From Anagrus nilaparvatae (lineage: Eukaryota > Arthropoda > Insecta > Hymenoptera > Mymaridae), in the NCBI GenBank assembly GCA_022575985.1, contig JAKSXM010000014.1:12958001-13022000 (forward strand): DNA of 64,000 nucleotides, written 5' to 3'. The position numbers and the translations under genes were made by a program. This document shows, one piece after another, positions 44,201 to 54,699 of this stretch; position 1 is the stretch's first letter, and the number at the start of each line of letters is the position of its first letter. The notes beneath the pieces are model-generated. The model was not told the origin of the DNA, searched no databases, and worked only from the letters and a program-made list of their open reading frames with translations.

Positions 44201-45259
44201 GAATTTGGAAACATTTGTAACATCTACTCGAACATCTGTGATACCTGTCGTTCGAATATTTTTTGTTACACGGTATGCAGTAACCTCTAGACCCTGAAGC
44301 TGCATTCAGATTTAAAATCGGGCTGTAATGGTTAGTGCGCGCAAAATACATTATTCTCAGTGTGTAGCGAATTTCGTTACCGGTATTTACCACGTATCAA
44401 GAACCGTCAAACATCGGGGCATCACCTCTACCGAAATTTTCGTCATCATACACCACTATGGACACTCCCAAATTAGCGTAATATATTTGAAATTGATGAA
44501 TCTCGTTTATTCCGCACCCAAACTGCGGGACCCATACGCCAGCGTCACGTACCAGTTGTTTTGCTGCAAAAAGTTGCTTTCTCTTTTTCCTTATTTTGCG
44601 CAAGTCTTGATGCAAAATTCCGCTTCGCAATTGACCCCTTTTAGCGTGCACATGTGCGACACAGAGAGATCGTGCCAGACACAAATTGTCTCGCGTAATT
44701 TTCAAAATCGACCTTTTGTATACATCGAATAGATTCAACGATGTCAAAGATACGCGCCCTCTGCCAGCAGGAACCCGAACAATCGAGGACACGGCTTCAA
44801 GTGAATCATCGCAGACGTCAAAAACGGCACCGCTCTGAGCCGCGCGTGCAATCAATGCCAAAACGTCTTTATGATCAAATTTTTCCACCGGTCTAAAACT
44901 CAGCCAAAGAGGCTTGTCAAATTTTATAGAACGCAATTCAAAACCAATGTAATCACTTGGCAACGCGGATTCCAACAATAAATCCGTCAATTCCTCAATA
45001 CAATTTTCAACCCAGGCTTGTGCGTCAATATTGTCCGTCTCGGTCGGCTGTTTAAACTTCACGCAAATCTCACTACCAGTCACCCTAAATCTACTATATC
45101 TACGAGTTTTTTTACTTAAAATAATTAAATGATTAGAATCATAATTACTATCAACAGTCTCATTATCATCAACAGCATCACAATTATTATTATCACTGCT
45201 GCTGATACTTGACTCTAGGCTATCAGGCTTACTGCTTCCATAACCAAGACCAATCTGTG
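41253..45259 (-). pseudogene. POLB: Protein-primed DNA polymerase B, main exon with one TGA
   Basis: From an acceptor AG at 45,260-45,261 the exon is open to TGA at 44,397-44,399, then in the same frame to 41,253. Counting from 44,393: a Cys/His-rich zinc-binding region (39-150); exonuclease motifs FFDFET (168-173), SHNGQSFD (247-254) and YCKND (376-380); YGGRTE (586-591); polymerase motif A DVTSLYP (609-615); motif B KLCLNSLWGFFGQ (804-816); motif C YVDTDS (900-905); then SAGPKFYTY (946-954). This is the Polinton/adenovirus-like protein-primed family B enzyme that would copy the element from its TIRs. All catalytic residues are present. The single TGA lies upstream of the zinc region. Without readthrough the N-terminal ~295 codons are severed. 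Confidence 0.9.
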
Positions 45260-45347
45260 CTAAAAAAAAAATGAAAAAATGCATATTATTTTATCGCAAG
45301 AAAATCATACGCACATTTATGTACAGAACAGAAAATATCCACATTAC

Positions 45348-46040
45348 CTTCCAAGGTAAGCCCGTTTTCATCCTGACCAGAAGGGTTCTCTAAAAAAGCT
45401 TTCAAAAATGGATAATCGTCGAAAATTTCTATAGGAACACTCTCTATATCACAACCATCCAGATGCTCGAAAACATCAATTTCACAATCAGGTACCGGGT
45501 TTTCATGCGTAGTACCTATTTCTATTTTTCCTTTTTTATTTTTTTTCGATTTAAGCTGGTCTATATAAAAAGATAAAAAAATAAGCATCCTACTTGCAAA
45601 AAAAAAAACAAATCATAATAATAAATCTTAAAAATTTACCTGCTTCGCTCGAATTTTTTCTTTTCACAATTTCCTTAACCACAGACGCAGTCGACTCGAC
45701 ATCGTCAGCATGTATATCATCTGCACTACACCCAGGAGTCGGATTCACGTGTACAGTATCTTTATATTTCAAATTAAGTTGATTAGTAACAAAAAAAAAA
45801 AAAATAGAAAAGCATTACAAAAATTGCATTTCACAGTCAAAAAAAAAAATCAGAATAACGCCAAAAAATTTGCAAATTTACCTGCAACCTTTAAATTTCT
45901 TTCATTCACAATTTTTTTGCCAGAAGTTTTAACTTGCTTACTCGCGTTTAAGCGCTGATTAACATCGACAAAATCTTTGCTACTGCATCCAGGAGTGGGG
46001 TTTTCAAAAACAGTACCTTTGTATTTTAATTTAAGCTGGT
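45348..46040 (-). other. POLB: Tandemly duplicated phase-1 exons 5' of polymerase
   Basis: Exon b 46,040-45,882 (159 bp), exon c about 45,779-45,640, exon d 45,560-45,348 (213 bp). Each begins with the DQLK / NQLN-type motif. Exons b and c share KYKxTVxxNPTPGCS and end in a Lys-rich ...VAG / ...EAG. Donors read GTAAATTT (b, c) and GTAATG (d); acceptors b and d read TATAG. Exon c lacks an obvious AG at the same place (TACTAATCAACTT). All junctions are after the first codon base, so exons can be added or skipped without changing frame. The chain splices into the polymerase exon at 45,259 (AQIGLGYGSSKPDS). Confidence 0.65.
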
Positions 46041-46203
46041 CTATAAAAAAAAAACGAATATTCGTGAAAAAAATACCAATTTATTCTCAAAACATCATAA
46101 TATTTAACAACATGAAAAATTTACCTACTACTCGAATCTTTTTTCCCTATTACATTATTATCTGCTAAAAAAAAAAATCATTATTAACTTCAATGCGTGT
46201 GAG

Positions 46204-46352
46204 GTATACTGCAGCGCAAATCACAAATTCCACATCTACATCGATACCACTAACGAAGACTCCGACATCCCTGCTCAAAATGTAAATGAGATGTCAGGGT
46301 TTTCGTTAGTAGTATCGATGTGGGATTTATGATTTGTATGGCAGTATATAAA
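46204..46352. mobile_element. Hairpin MITE inside a Polinton intron
   Basis: About 147 bp folding on itself: TATACTGC ... ACATCGATACCACTAACGAA pairs with TTCGTTAGTAGTATCGATGT ... GCAGTATA. TA at both outer ends is consistent with a mariner-type insertion. It lies in the intron between the small acidic exon and exon b. Confidence 0.7.
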
Positions 46353-46500
46353 AAGTGAAAACAAGTTTAATTTAATATTTTTAATATATAGCCAGGGTGA
46401 GATGTCGAGTAAAATTTTTGTTTTTATTTTGGGTTTAGGGGGAAAGAGTTCGAGAAAAATTTTTATTCAAATACTATATCAAATAAAAATTTAGTAATAC

Positions 46501-46566
46501 CTTGTAAATTTTCGTCAGACGGTAAAATTACATCTAAAAATTCATCGTCAAGACCATCTTCAAAAT
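46501..46566 (-). other. Small acidic exon 5' of polymerase
   Basis: 66 bp between AG (46,567-46,568) and GT (46,499-46,500), encoding FEDGLDDEFLDVILPSDENL. It links exon 46,967-46,637 with the duplicated exons. An uncertain further short exon lies at about 46,131-46,165. Confidence 0.55.
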
Positions 46567-46636
46567 CTAATTGCAAAGAGAAAAACCATGAATAAAAATT
46601 TAACATTCAGCATATAAAAACAAAAAAAAAACTTAC

Positions 46637-46967
46637 ATTTAATGGTGTTGTATTTATTCATGAACAAATCAAAACACGGAAGCCCTGCTTGGCCTCTTCT
46701 CCTCAAAATGTCACCAAAAATTAAAATAACATCATTTTCGACACACACGTTTAATAACAAGTTTTTTGCAATAACACGCAACGTTGGAAGCGCGCACAAA
46801 CTAAAAATTAATTTGATTTTTTTCAAAATCACCTTTATCGGGCAGACTTCTAATTGTGATCTCCACTTGAGATCACAAATTTTACGCACATTTGGCTCGC
46901 GCCCATAAGCGATTTTCATCAACAATTTTACAATTATTAATAAATTGAGCTTCCTGGATAAAACCAT
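46637..46967 (-). CDS. Probable first exon of the polymerase gene
   Basis: ATG at 46,967, open to a strong donor GTAAGT at 46,631-46,636, giving about 110 codons (MVLSRKLNLLIIVKLLMKI at the start, GDILRRRGQAGLPCFDLFMN near the end). The next acceptor (CAATTAG, 46,567) joins in phase. It is basic and Leu/Ile-rich with four cysteines; it does not resemble a protein I know. By position and splice phase it would be the N-terminus of the multi-exon polymerase protein, the region that in protein-primed polymerases may hold the terminal-protein function. It could also be a separate short gene reading through the donor. Confidence 0.5.
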
Positions 46968-47396
46968 TTTTAAAAAATTTTTTTCACTTTTTTGTTTCAA
47001 GAAAAATTTTAAAAGTCACCTAAGAAAGATAAAGCGATACTAAACATATGTGTTATAATAAAATCGCTTCATGTATAATGTCTCTCCTATAAAAGTTCAA
47101 CTCATCAAAAAATAGAAAAAATGCAAAAATTTCTTACAACAAGAAAAGAGCATAAAAGTCAATTAAAGATAAGACGATACCAAAAATATGTGTCATAATA
47201 AAACAACTTTATGCATACTGTTTATTTTTTTATTTTTTTTTTTTGTTAAAGCTCAAATCGACAAAAACAGAAAAATATATTTAAAAAAAAAACGTTCATT
47301 TTTTCATCTTACAAAAATAATGTCAAATGAAAAAAAACCACATTGTTTTTACAAAATATAATAAATTTTATTGAAAACTTAAATACAAAAAAATAG

Positions 47397-47624
47397 TCAT
47401 TTTTTTTTCATTTTTTCAGTTTTTTCCAGTAAAGGTTTTTTTTCATCTTGAAATGAATCTGTTTTTCCTTTAAAACTAGAGAATCCGTTAAACACGTCCT
47501 TCGAGAAGCTCCATTTATCGCTGGTAACTCTCCTCCAATAAGGTCCGTAATTTCTTTCCCCGTCTTCCCCAGCGTCTTCAAAACGACTATAGTTTACACT
47601 ACAATTCGTTGGCTTATTACCCAT
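47397..47624 (-). CDS. Small right-end gene, possible N-myristoylated protein
   Basis: 75 codons from an ATG at 47,624 that follows an A9 run. The N-terminus MGNKPTNCS fits the N-myristoylation pattern (Gly2, Thr6) with a cysteine at 8 that could be palmitoylated. The rest is polar with many aromatic residues (YGPYWRRVTSDKWSF, then FNGFSSFKGK) and ends in a Lys-rich tail KTEKMKKK. It is the gene nearest the right TIR and is probably the first transcribed. Function unknown; a membrane-anchored or virion-envelope role is speculative. No membrane helix. Confidence 0.5.
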   Translation of the reverse strand: MGNKPTNCSVNYSRFEDAGEDGERNYGPYWRRVTSDKWSFSKDVFNGFSSFKGKTDSFQDEKKPLLEKTEKMKKK

Positions 47625-47859
47625 TTTTTTTTCTTTTTTTAAATAAAACAACAATTTAACAGATGTCATTAACTTCAAAGCTTATGCAAGAATGACTAAG
47701 CAGCGATTCAGAAACCCTAAAAAAGCTACCGAATTTTTCAAAAAAAAAAGGCAAACGACCTCTGTCGACGAAAAAAAAGAACCAAATTTACGTAAAAATT
47801 TTTAATTTCAAAAAATTTTTAAAACTCCGAAAATTTTACCTGGTAATTTTACTCTAAAT

Positions 47860-48285
47860 TTCGGTTCAATTAAAATAATTTGATCTTAAAAAAAAATTTT
47901 TTTTTCAATTTCAAAAATTTTCAAAACCCCGAAAATTTTACCTGTTAATTTTTCTCTAAATTTTGGGTTACTGAAAATAATTTGATCACTTAACTACCTA
48001 CAATTACAACAATTTCCAATAGGTTAAAAGGATTCAGCTCATATAAATTTCCAGTAATTTCCGATCGATCCATTAAAATTTAAGGTCTTCGGTAGGTTAT
48101 AGTATAGCCCCAAAAATTTGACCTGTCGACTTTTCTCTGAATTTTAGATTATTTTAAATAATTTGGACATTTAGATACCTAAAATTGTAACGATTTCCAA
48201 CAGGTTTAATGAATTTATGTCAAATAAATTTCGAGCAATTTACGATTGATCAATTAAAATTCAATATCTTCGGTAGGTTGATAAA
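47860..48285. repeat. ~170-bp subterminal tandem repeat
   Basis: Two full units (about 47,935 and 48,108) and a partial one at 47,865. Each contains AATTTTACCTGTTAATTTTT or a variant, CAATTTCCAAxAGGTT, and a CTTCGGTAGGTT end. It lies between the last gene and the right TIR; the left end has no equivalent. Confidence 0.75.
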
Positions 48286-48388
48286 AAAATTTTAACTGAG
48301 TACAAGAATATAAAAATATTTATACATGTAACCAATCAAAAATCAAATCATTATTTCATATTTAACAAAATTTTTAAATTATTATCAA

Positions 48389-48582
48389 AAAATTATAAAG
48401 CATAAAAAACAATCGATAACTACATATAACAAATGAAACTTGATACCTTTATCGTATGTATAAACAATATATATAGCATATCATTTTGTACATAAAAAAT
48501 ACAAGCTCTTGGTGACACTATAAAACTGCTGAATCAGCAGCAAAAAAAAAAAAAATAGGTTCATAGTATATACTTAACTACT
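48389..48582. repeat. Polinton right terminal inverted repeat
   Basis: 194 bp, inverse of 32,443-32,636, ending CTTAACTACT. It holds the same CTGCTGAATCAGCAG palindrome. Confidence 0.95.
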
Positions 48583-48588
48583 TACGGG
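48583..48588. repeat. Polinton target-site duplication, right
   Basis: TACGGG, same as 32,437-32,442. Confidence 0.95.
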
Positions 48589-49130
48589 ATATCAATTTGA
48601 ACATAATCTAAAACAGTATTTAAATCCATTAGAAAAACTGAAAGTTTTAAGAAAATCCCAATTTTGAGGAGTCCAAAAAAAAACTTTCGAGAGCTATCGT
48701 GGGCTCAAAAATCGATGTTTTGGTTTAAATCCAACGAGAAACTTATTTTTTTTACTTATATTTTCGAGTTCTGCAGGCGCGTTAGGAATCCCGGATACTT
48801 TGAAAAAAAAACCAGTCTTATAAAAAAATTCAAATCATCATTATTCAAAATATGAAAATATTGACAGCAAATACTTAGCTGTAGCTTACAGTAGCTGGAT
48901 AGAAGGTCCGGATAAAAAATTCGTAGACATTTTTAGTGTAGAAAAGACCCCAACATACAGTTTTTTTTGTCATTTTGATCGCATAATAAAACGCTTCCAG
49001 GTCACCGTGTTCAATGCAAACATTTAGTAAGTGAATTTACCAATGCAAGAGTTATTTTTTTTTAATTTATGATTTGCTTCTACCATCTAGAAAAATCGGA
49101 AAATATGTTGGGGTTAATTAGTTCTATTTT
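48589..49130. other. Right flank of the Polinton, no gene seen
   Basis: AT-rich, no coding frame or repeat recognised. Confidence 0.5.
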
Positions 49131-49900
49131 TTATATTTTTTGAAAATTGGAAAATAGGCCATAAAAAACGACAAATTTCACTCACAAAAACCTTTTTTTC
49201 AACCTTGATATCGTCCAGGCTATGTAAAAAGCTTATTCTGACATGTTTTTTTGATCCACCATCTTGGAGAATCGGAAATTATGCTTGGGTGAAAATATGA
49301 AAATTTTCATCAATGAAAACGTTTTTTTAAACCTCGAAAACCCCCCAGGTAAAGCAAAAAGCTTTTTCCAACATATTTTTTGGTCTGCCATATTGGAAAA
49401 TTGAAAAATAAACTGGGACAAGAAAATGAAAAATTTTATTCAGTAAAATATTTCTTAAAACCTCGAAAACCCCCAGGCAATGTTTAAAGCTTATTTTGAC
49501 ATGTTTTTTTGATCTGTCATCTTGGAAAATCGGAAAATTTTTATCATTTAAAACGTTTTTCTGAACCTCGAAAACCACCATGTAATATAGAAATTTCTAC
49601 ATTTCATGTTTTTTGTTCCGCCATCTTTGGAAATCGGAAAATATGGTTGGGTAAAAATATGAAAATTCTCATCAATGGAAACTTTTTTTTGAAACTCAAA
49701 AACCCCCAGGCAATGTAAAAAGCTTACATATTAAAGTTTTTTGTTCCGCATTATTGGAAAATTGGAAAATATGGATGGTTAGAAATATGAAAATTTGAAT
49801 CATTCAAAGCGTTTTTATAAACCCTCAGGTAAAACAAAATATTCCTCTTTTCATGTTTTTTGGAAAATCAGAAAATTGTTTTAGATGAAAATTTAAAAAT
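49131..49900. repeat. ~115-bp tandem array, about seven units
   Basis: Units share AAACCTCGAAAACCCCCAGG, an AAAAAGCTTATTTTGACATG block, TTTTTTGATCCGCCATCTTG and GGAAAATCGGAAAATATG. Minus-strand open frames here are repeat by-products. Confidence 0.85.
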
Positions 49901-49909
49901 TATCGATCG

Positions 49910-50130
49910 GGACTTGGAATAAAAATTTTTTTATAAGAAACTTGTTCGGGATTGTGATTTTTTATCGGAATTTCGATCGAAATTTTTTATCGGAAACTCG
50001 ATCGGAATTTTGATTTTTTATAGGAAATTCAATAAAAATTTTTTTTATCGGAAAGTCGATCGGAAAGTTGATCAAATTCCGATCAGAAATCCGAACAATT
50101 TTTGATCGGAATTTCTTTTTCCGATCAACT
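49910..50130. repeat. Short GATCGGAA repeat tract
   Basis: Degenerate 20-24-bp repeats of TTTTATCGGAAATTCGATCG. No gene. 50,131-50,345 is plain AT-rich sequence. Confidence 0.8.
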
Positions 50131-50345
50131 TTTTCGATACGGGATATAACAAGGGTGGTGGTATAATTTTCCATAATAAGTACCTTAATATTATTATTTT
50201 TTAGAAATTTATTACAATCTTTATACTTTAAATTAAATTTTTACAAAAACTTAATTTATATACGTAAATTTTTACAAAAACTTAATTTATAAATGTAAAT
50301 GAATTAAAATTATATTTAAAATTTATTTTTAATCATTACAATAAT

Positions 50346-51292
50346 TACTCCAGTCAAAATACGGGTTTGGTTGTATTTTCACTGGCCAACACGAGATTTG
50401 CTCAACTATATAGGTTTTTTGGGTAGCTGAACACGAAAATCGGGGTCATTTCGTAAAGAAATGAGGGCTTCACATTTAAATTTGCAAAAACTACCTCCAA
50501 AAAGGGGTTTTTTTTACAAATTTGCACTTTGAGCGCTCAAATTTATACCATAAGGGTTTTTTGGGCCAATCTGATCAAGAATTTTGACTTCTTTTTCATA
50601 AGTAAAGAATATTTCACCCTTAAAATAGCTAAAACTACCCCTAAAAGGGGTGTCTTTGCTATTTTTGCACTTTGAGTATGCAAGATATCCCCATATAGGT
50701 TTTTTTGGTCGCTAATTAAGAATTTCGACTTATTTTTCATAAATAATTAAAATTTTACCCCTAAATTGGCTAAAACTACCCCCTAAAAGGGGTTATTTTT
50801 GATATTTTCATACTTTTAGCATCCAGGATATGCCGATATAGGTTTTTTGGGTCACTAATCAAGAATTTCGACTTCTTTTTCATAAATAATTAATATATCA
50901 CCACAAAAAAGGAGTCCAAATTCTTGAATAGCGAACCAAAAAACCTATATGGGCATATCCTGGACGCTCAAAATGCGAAATTAGCAAAAACACCCCTTTT
51001 AGGGGTAGTTTTAGCTATTTTAAGGGTGAAATATTGATTATTTATGAAAAAGAAGTCGAAATTCTTAATTGGCGACCCAAAAAACCAGTATGGTGCAAAT
51101 CTGAGCGCTCAAAGTGCGAATATTTAAAAAAAAACCTTTTTGGGGGTAGTTTTTGCAAATTTAAGGGTGAAGCCCCCATTTCTTTACGAAATGACCCCAA
51201 TTTTCGTGTTCAGCGACCCAAAAAACCTATAGTAGAGCAAATCTCTTGTTCGCCAGTGAAAATACAACCCCCCCTCGTATTTTGACTGAAGT
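50346..51292. mobile_element. Fold-back element (family F5)
   Basis: Ends ACTCCAGTCAAAATACG and CGTATTTTGACTGAAGT; the arms (~430 bp) contain internal tandem sub-units with a CACCCTTAAAATAGC-type block, CCCCTAAAAGGGGT and TTTTTTGGGTC. One arm of a relative lies at 1,681-2,060. No protein. The plus-strand frame at 51,034-51,285 is within the arm. Confidence 0.9.
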
Positions 51293-51399
51293 AAATACAC
51301 CAGCTTTGATTATTAAAAAATTTTACTTATCATTGATTTTATAATAGTGATAAATAAAATTCAACGGTAAAACAACGTACGTTGCATATAGATTTATTT

Positions 51400-51780
51400 T
51401 TTGAATAAAAGTTGACTACAATACCTGCGTTTGCAGCTACTGAGTTCAGATTGTCTACAAGGCCTGTACCAGATCTGTACGCAGACCCTGCTGGCAATTT
51501 GCACGCAGTGTCTGCTCTTTAAAATTTTTAGCATACCATACCTTGTTGTCAAATTGTACGCAAGATATAGCCGTTTCTGTACGCAATATGACATCATGCT
51601 TTGCATCAGTTGTTGAACTCAAAATGATTACATTATGCATGCATAATATGTTGTCTACTTTTTTAGCACAAAAAAAAGCAAATCGTGTAGGCAGATTGAA
51701 TGCATGCGCAAATACTGCTTGCAATTTGTCATCATAATGTAATCAGAAATTGCTTGGCAATATCTGCAGTGATTTTGAAC
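51400..51780. repeat. Interspersed repeat with TACGCA motifs
   Basis: Short degenerate repeats (GTTGTCAAATTGTACGCA, GTACGCAATATGACATC). Similar pieces (GTAGCCGTTTCTG, TGACTACA, CAAATTGTACACAG) flank the F2 fold-back at 27,890-28,019 and 29,011-29,140, so these loci are related. Overlapping open frames on both strands are not genes. Confidence 0.55.
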
Positions 51781-52039
51781 ATCAGGTTTGGTTATTGGGA
51801 TAGTAACTAAAAGAAACTTGAACAGCTATTATCATCAGGCCCTAGAGTGGATAGTCGAGGGAAACAACGACTGCTTGTGGATCCTATGGAAGGGTAGTGA
51901 AGCTTTGTATTGCTGATCACTAATTATAAGTCTGGGTTCGTATGCCCGTAATTTTTATGATTCAGTAAATTTTAGATAGTACTTGAGTTAAAAAAAGGTT
52001 ATTTTACAAAATATTGAGTAAAATAAAACAACATATTTT
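51781..52039. other. Possible SINE-like or unique spacer
   Basis: GGGTTCGTATGCCC near 51,932 resembles a weak B box, and TAGAGTGGATAGTCGAGG near 51,843 a weak A box. The match is too poor to call. Confidence 0.25.
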
Positions 52040-54699
52040 TGGAAAAATAAAGTCGCAGGGGTCCAGGGGGGCGCAGCCCCCTTGGTGGTTGCCGGGGGGA
52101 GCGAAGCGAGCTGGAGGCAGCTAGTACTATATATATATCTGAAAATTTATTTGTCTGTTTGTTTGTTTGTTTGTTTGTACCCTAATGACTCAAGAAGCAC
52201 CGAACCGATTGGCATGAAACCGGCGTCAAAATGAAGAAAAAAAAAATGCGGGTGACATAGGCCCTATATTTTTTGATAAGCTATCGTAGTTTTTGAGATA
52301 TTTAATTTTTAGTATTTTTGAACTTGATAACATTTTTTAAAAATTTTAACAAAAATTGAAATATCTCGAGACTATCGAAAAATTTTGCCATCGCACTTCA
52401 TAGTATTCGATTCAGCACTAATTTTTACGTATTCTCTGAAATTTTTATTCAAAACAGAGGTATCTTTAAAATTTTATAAAATATTTTTAAAGCTGGTAAA
52501 AAAATTTTTTTCATTTTTTTATTTTTTATGGTATTTTTAATCATTTATTTGTGGGTCTGTGTATATTATAATGTAATCTATATTCTATATTAAGGATGAT
52601 AACTACTAAGCTGGGGATAATAGGAATAAGAAACTATTACTCTCTCTTTCTATCATATTACTATAGAAGCGAGAACCTTGCGCGCGCACAACTATACGAT
52701 AGCAAATAAAATTTTCGTTATAAACAAACCACCCTAGTCTAAAATAAATTGAATAATTATATTCTACGATATGTTTTTTATATGTTATAATTTTTTTATC
52801 AAAAACTGTACTCAAAAAATACTTTAATTTTTTAATGTAAAATGTCGTCCCATATAAATCACGTGTATAAGATGCTCGGAGAAGCAAAATTATTTTTAAT
52901 TATTTAATAATGAAGGAGTCACCCTAGGATCTTCTAATTTTAAATATGTATTTTTTAATATGCTTTCTTGTTATATACCAACTTTTATTAAAATCTGTAC
53001 TCAAACAATAAAGGTGAGCAACATCCTTAAAATGTAATTTATGCGTACTTAGTTAAATTTTTATTAAAAACGTACGTTTCTTTAAAATAAAAAAAAAAAA
53101 AAATTGATGGAGTTAAAATAATGTTTGGTTTTAAAAATAATTATAATAAAAAATAAGACAAATTCAAGAAATTAATGATATAATATAATTTTTTTCGTTA
53201 AAAAAATAAATTAGTTAATATTAGTTTTAATTACATTTTCTACGATATTTAAAATTTTTTTTTTAAATTAAAATATAGGAAAAACGCTGCCAAATTATTG
53301 GCACTACAGTTCTTTAAGCAATGCAAATATTCATATAATTTAAAATTTTTTACTATATCTTAATACTATATATATTCATATGAGTTAAAATTTTTTACTA
53401 TATATTATATATATTTAACTCAAATTTTAGGGTATAATTTGGGGTGATAAAAAAGTCCCTCAGCCAAATTTTTAGTCCTCTAGCACCTCATGGGCCCGAA
53501 ATATGTCTGTTTAAAGGTCCGAAAATAGCCTGATTTGGCCCATTTTCAAAATTACGCTATTCCTTTGAATTTACTACAAATTTTATCTTATTGGTCACAT
53601 TTGAACTGGTAAAAGGTCTACATTAAGAAAAAAATTTTAGCTTATTTCAAGGCGTTAATTTTTTTTAGCATTGATATATATTTTGAACAATAACAACATG
53701 ATAATAATAAAAAATCAATAACAACAACACCGGGAATAGATCAGTTTCTCTCACCTATACTTTGAAAATTTATTTGTCTGTCTGTCTGTCTGTACCCTAA
53801 TGACTCAAGAACCGCCGAACCAAAGTATTCGAATAACATAGGCTATAGTTTTCTGACTCAGCTTTCTTACTTTTGGAGATATTCAATTTTTACTATTTTT
53901 AGGATATATAAAATTTTTTGAAAATTTGCTTTAAAAGTGAAATACCTCAAAAATATGATTGAATTTTACTGTCACAATTGGTATTACTTAATTTGGCACT
54001 AATTTATACGTACTCAGTTACATTTTTTTATTTTCTCTATTATAACTAGAGAATCAATCAGAGCCTATAATTTTTCATTAATGTTTCAGCTACGCTGCTC
54101 TGAATAGTTTGAATGAGTTTGCATAATTATAAATTTGTAGAGAAACATGATTTTTTTAAGCAACAGAAAAGTATTGAAGTAAATGTGAACAGGAGGGACT
54201 GAATCTCATTCAAAAAATCTGAATGTGTTTGCATAATTATAAATTTATAAATTTGCAATGAAAAATGATTTTTTGAAGTAACACAAACAGAAGGAAATGT
54301 GACACAGGGCGGAGCCCCCCCCCCCCTCCAACTTTTGCTAGTACTATATATATTTGAAAATTTATTTATTTGTCTGTCTGTCTGTCTGTCTGTACACTCA
54401 TCACTGAAGAACCACCGAACAAATTGGCATGAAATCGGTGTCAAAAAGAAGAAAAAAAATCTGCGGGTGACATAGGCCATAGATTTTCTGCTCAGATATC
54501 GTAGTTTTTGAGATATTTAATTTTCAGTGATTTTGAACTTGATAAAATTTTTAAAAATTTTTTAAAAATTTGAAATATCTCGAGACTATTGACAAAATAT
54601 TTTGTCACAAGTTTGTAGTATTCGATTCGGCACCATTTTTTACGTATTCTCCTAAATTTTTATTCAAAACTAAGGTATCTTTAAAATTATAAAATAATA

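Larger units (their letters stand above)
32443..48582 (-). mobile_element. Polinton/Maverick element, complete ends, 16,140 bp
   Basis: Bounded by 194-bp TIRs that begin AGTAGTTAAG and by the 6-bp duplication TACGGG. It carries the Polinton core genes: protein-primed family B DNA polymerase, retroviral-type integrase with chromodomain, FtsK/HerA-type packaging ATPase, a double-jelly-roll major capsid protein candidate and a minor capsid candidate. A PLA2-domain protein is added. All genes are on the minus strand. I found no adenovirus-type cysteine protease. Several genes are interrupted, so this copy looks defective, but the close match of the TIRs shows a recent arrival. Confidence 0.97.

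Noticed and set aside
36781..44399. Alternative genetic code or programmed readthrough in the Polinton
   Set aside because: All three stop codons occur, and the intact genes end in ordinary stops; simple nonsense mutation is easier. Kept only as a question in the findings.
44004..44732. Plus-strand frames over the polymerase region
   Set aside because: They are antisense shadows of the polymerase exon, with no domain content.
51820..51960. tRNA or SINE from weak A/B-box matches
   Set aside because: Box matches and spacing are too poor, and no stem can be drawn.
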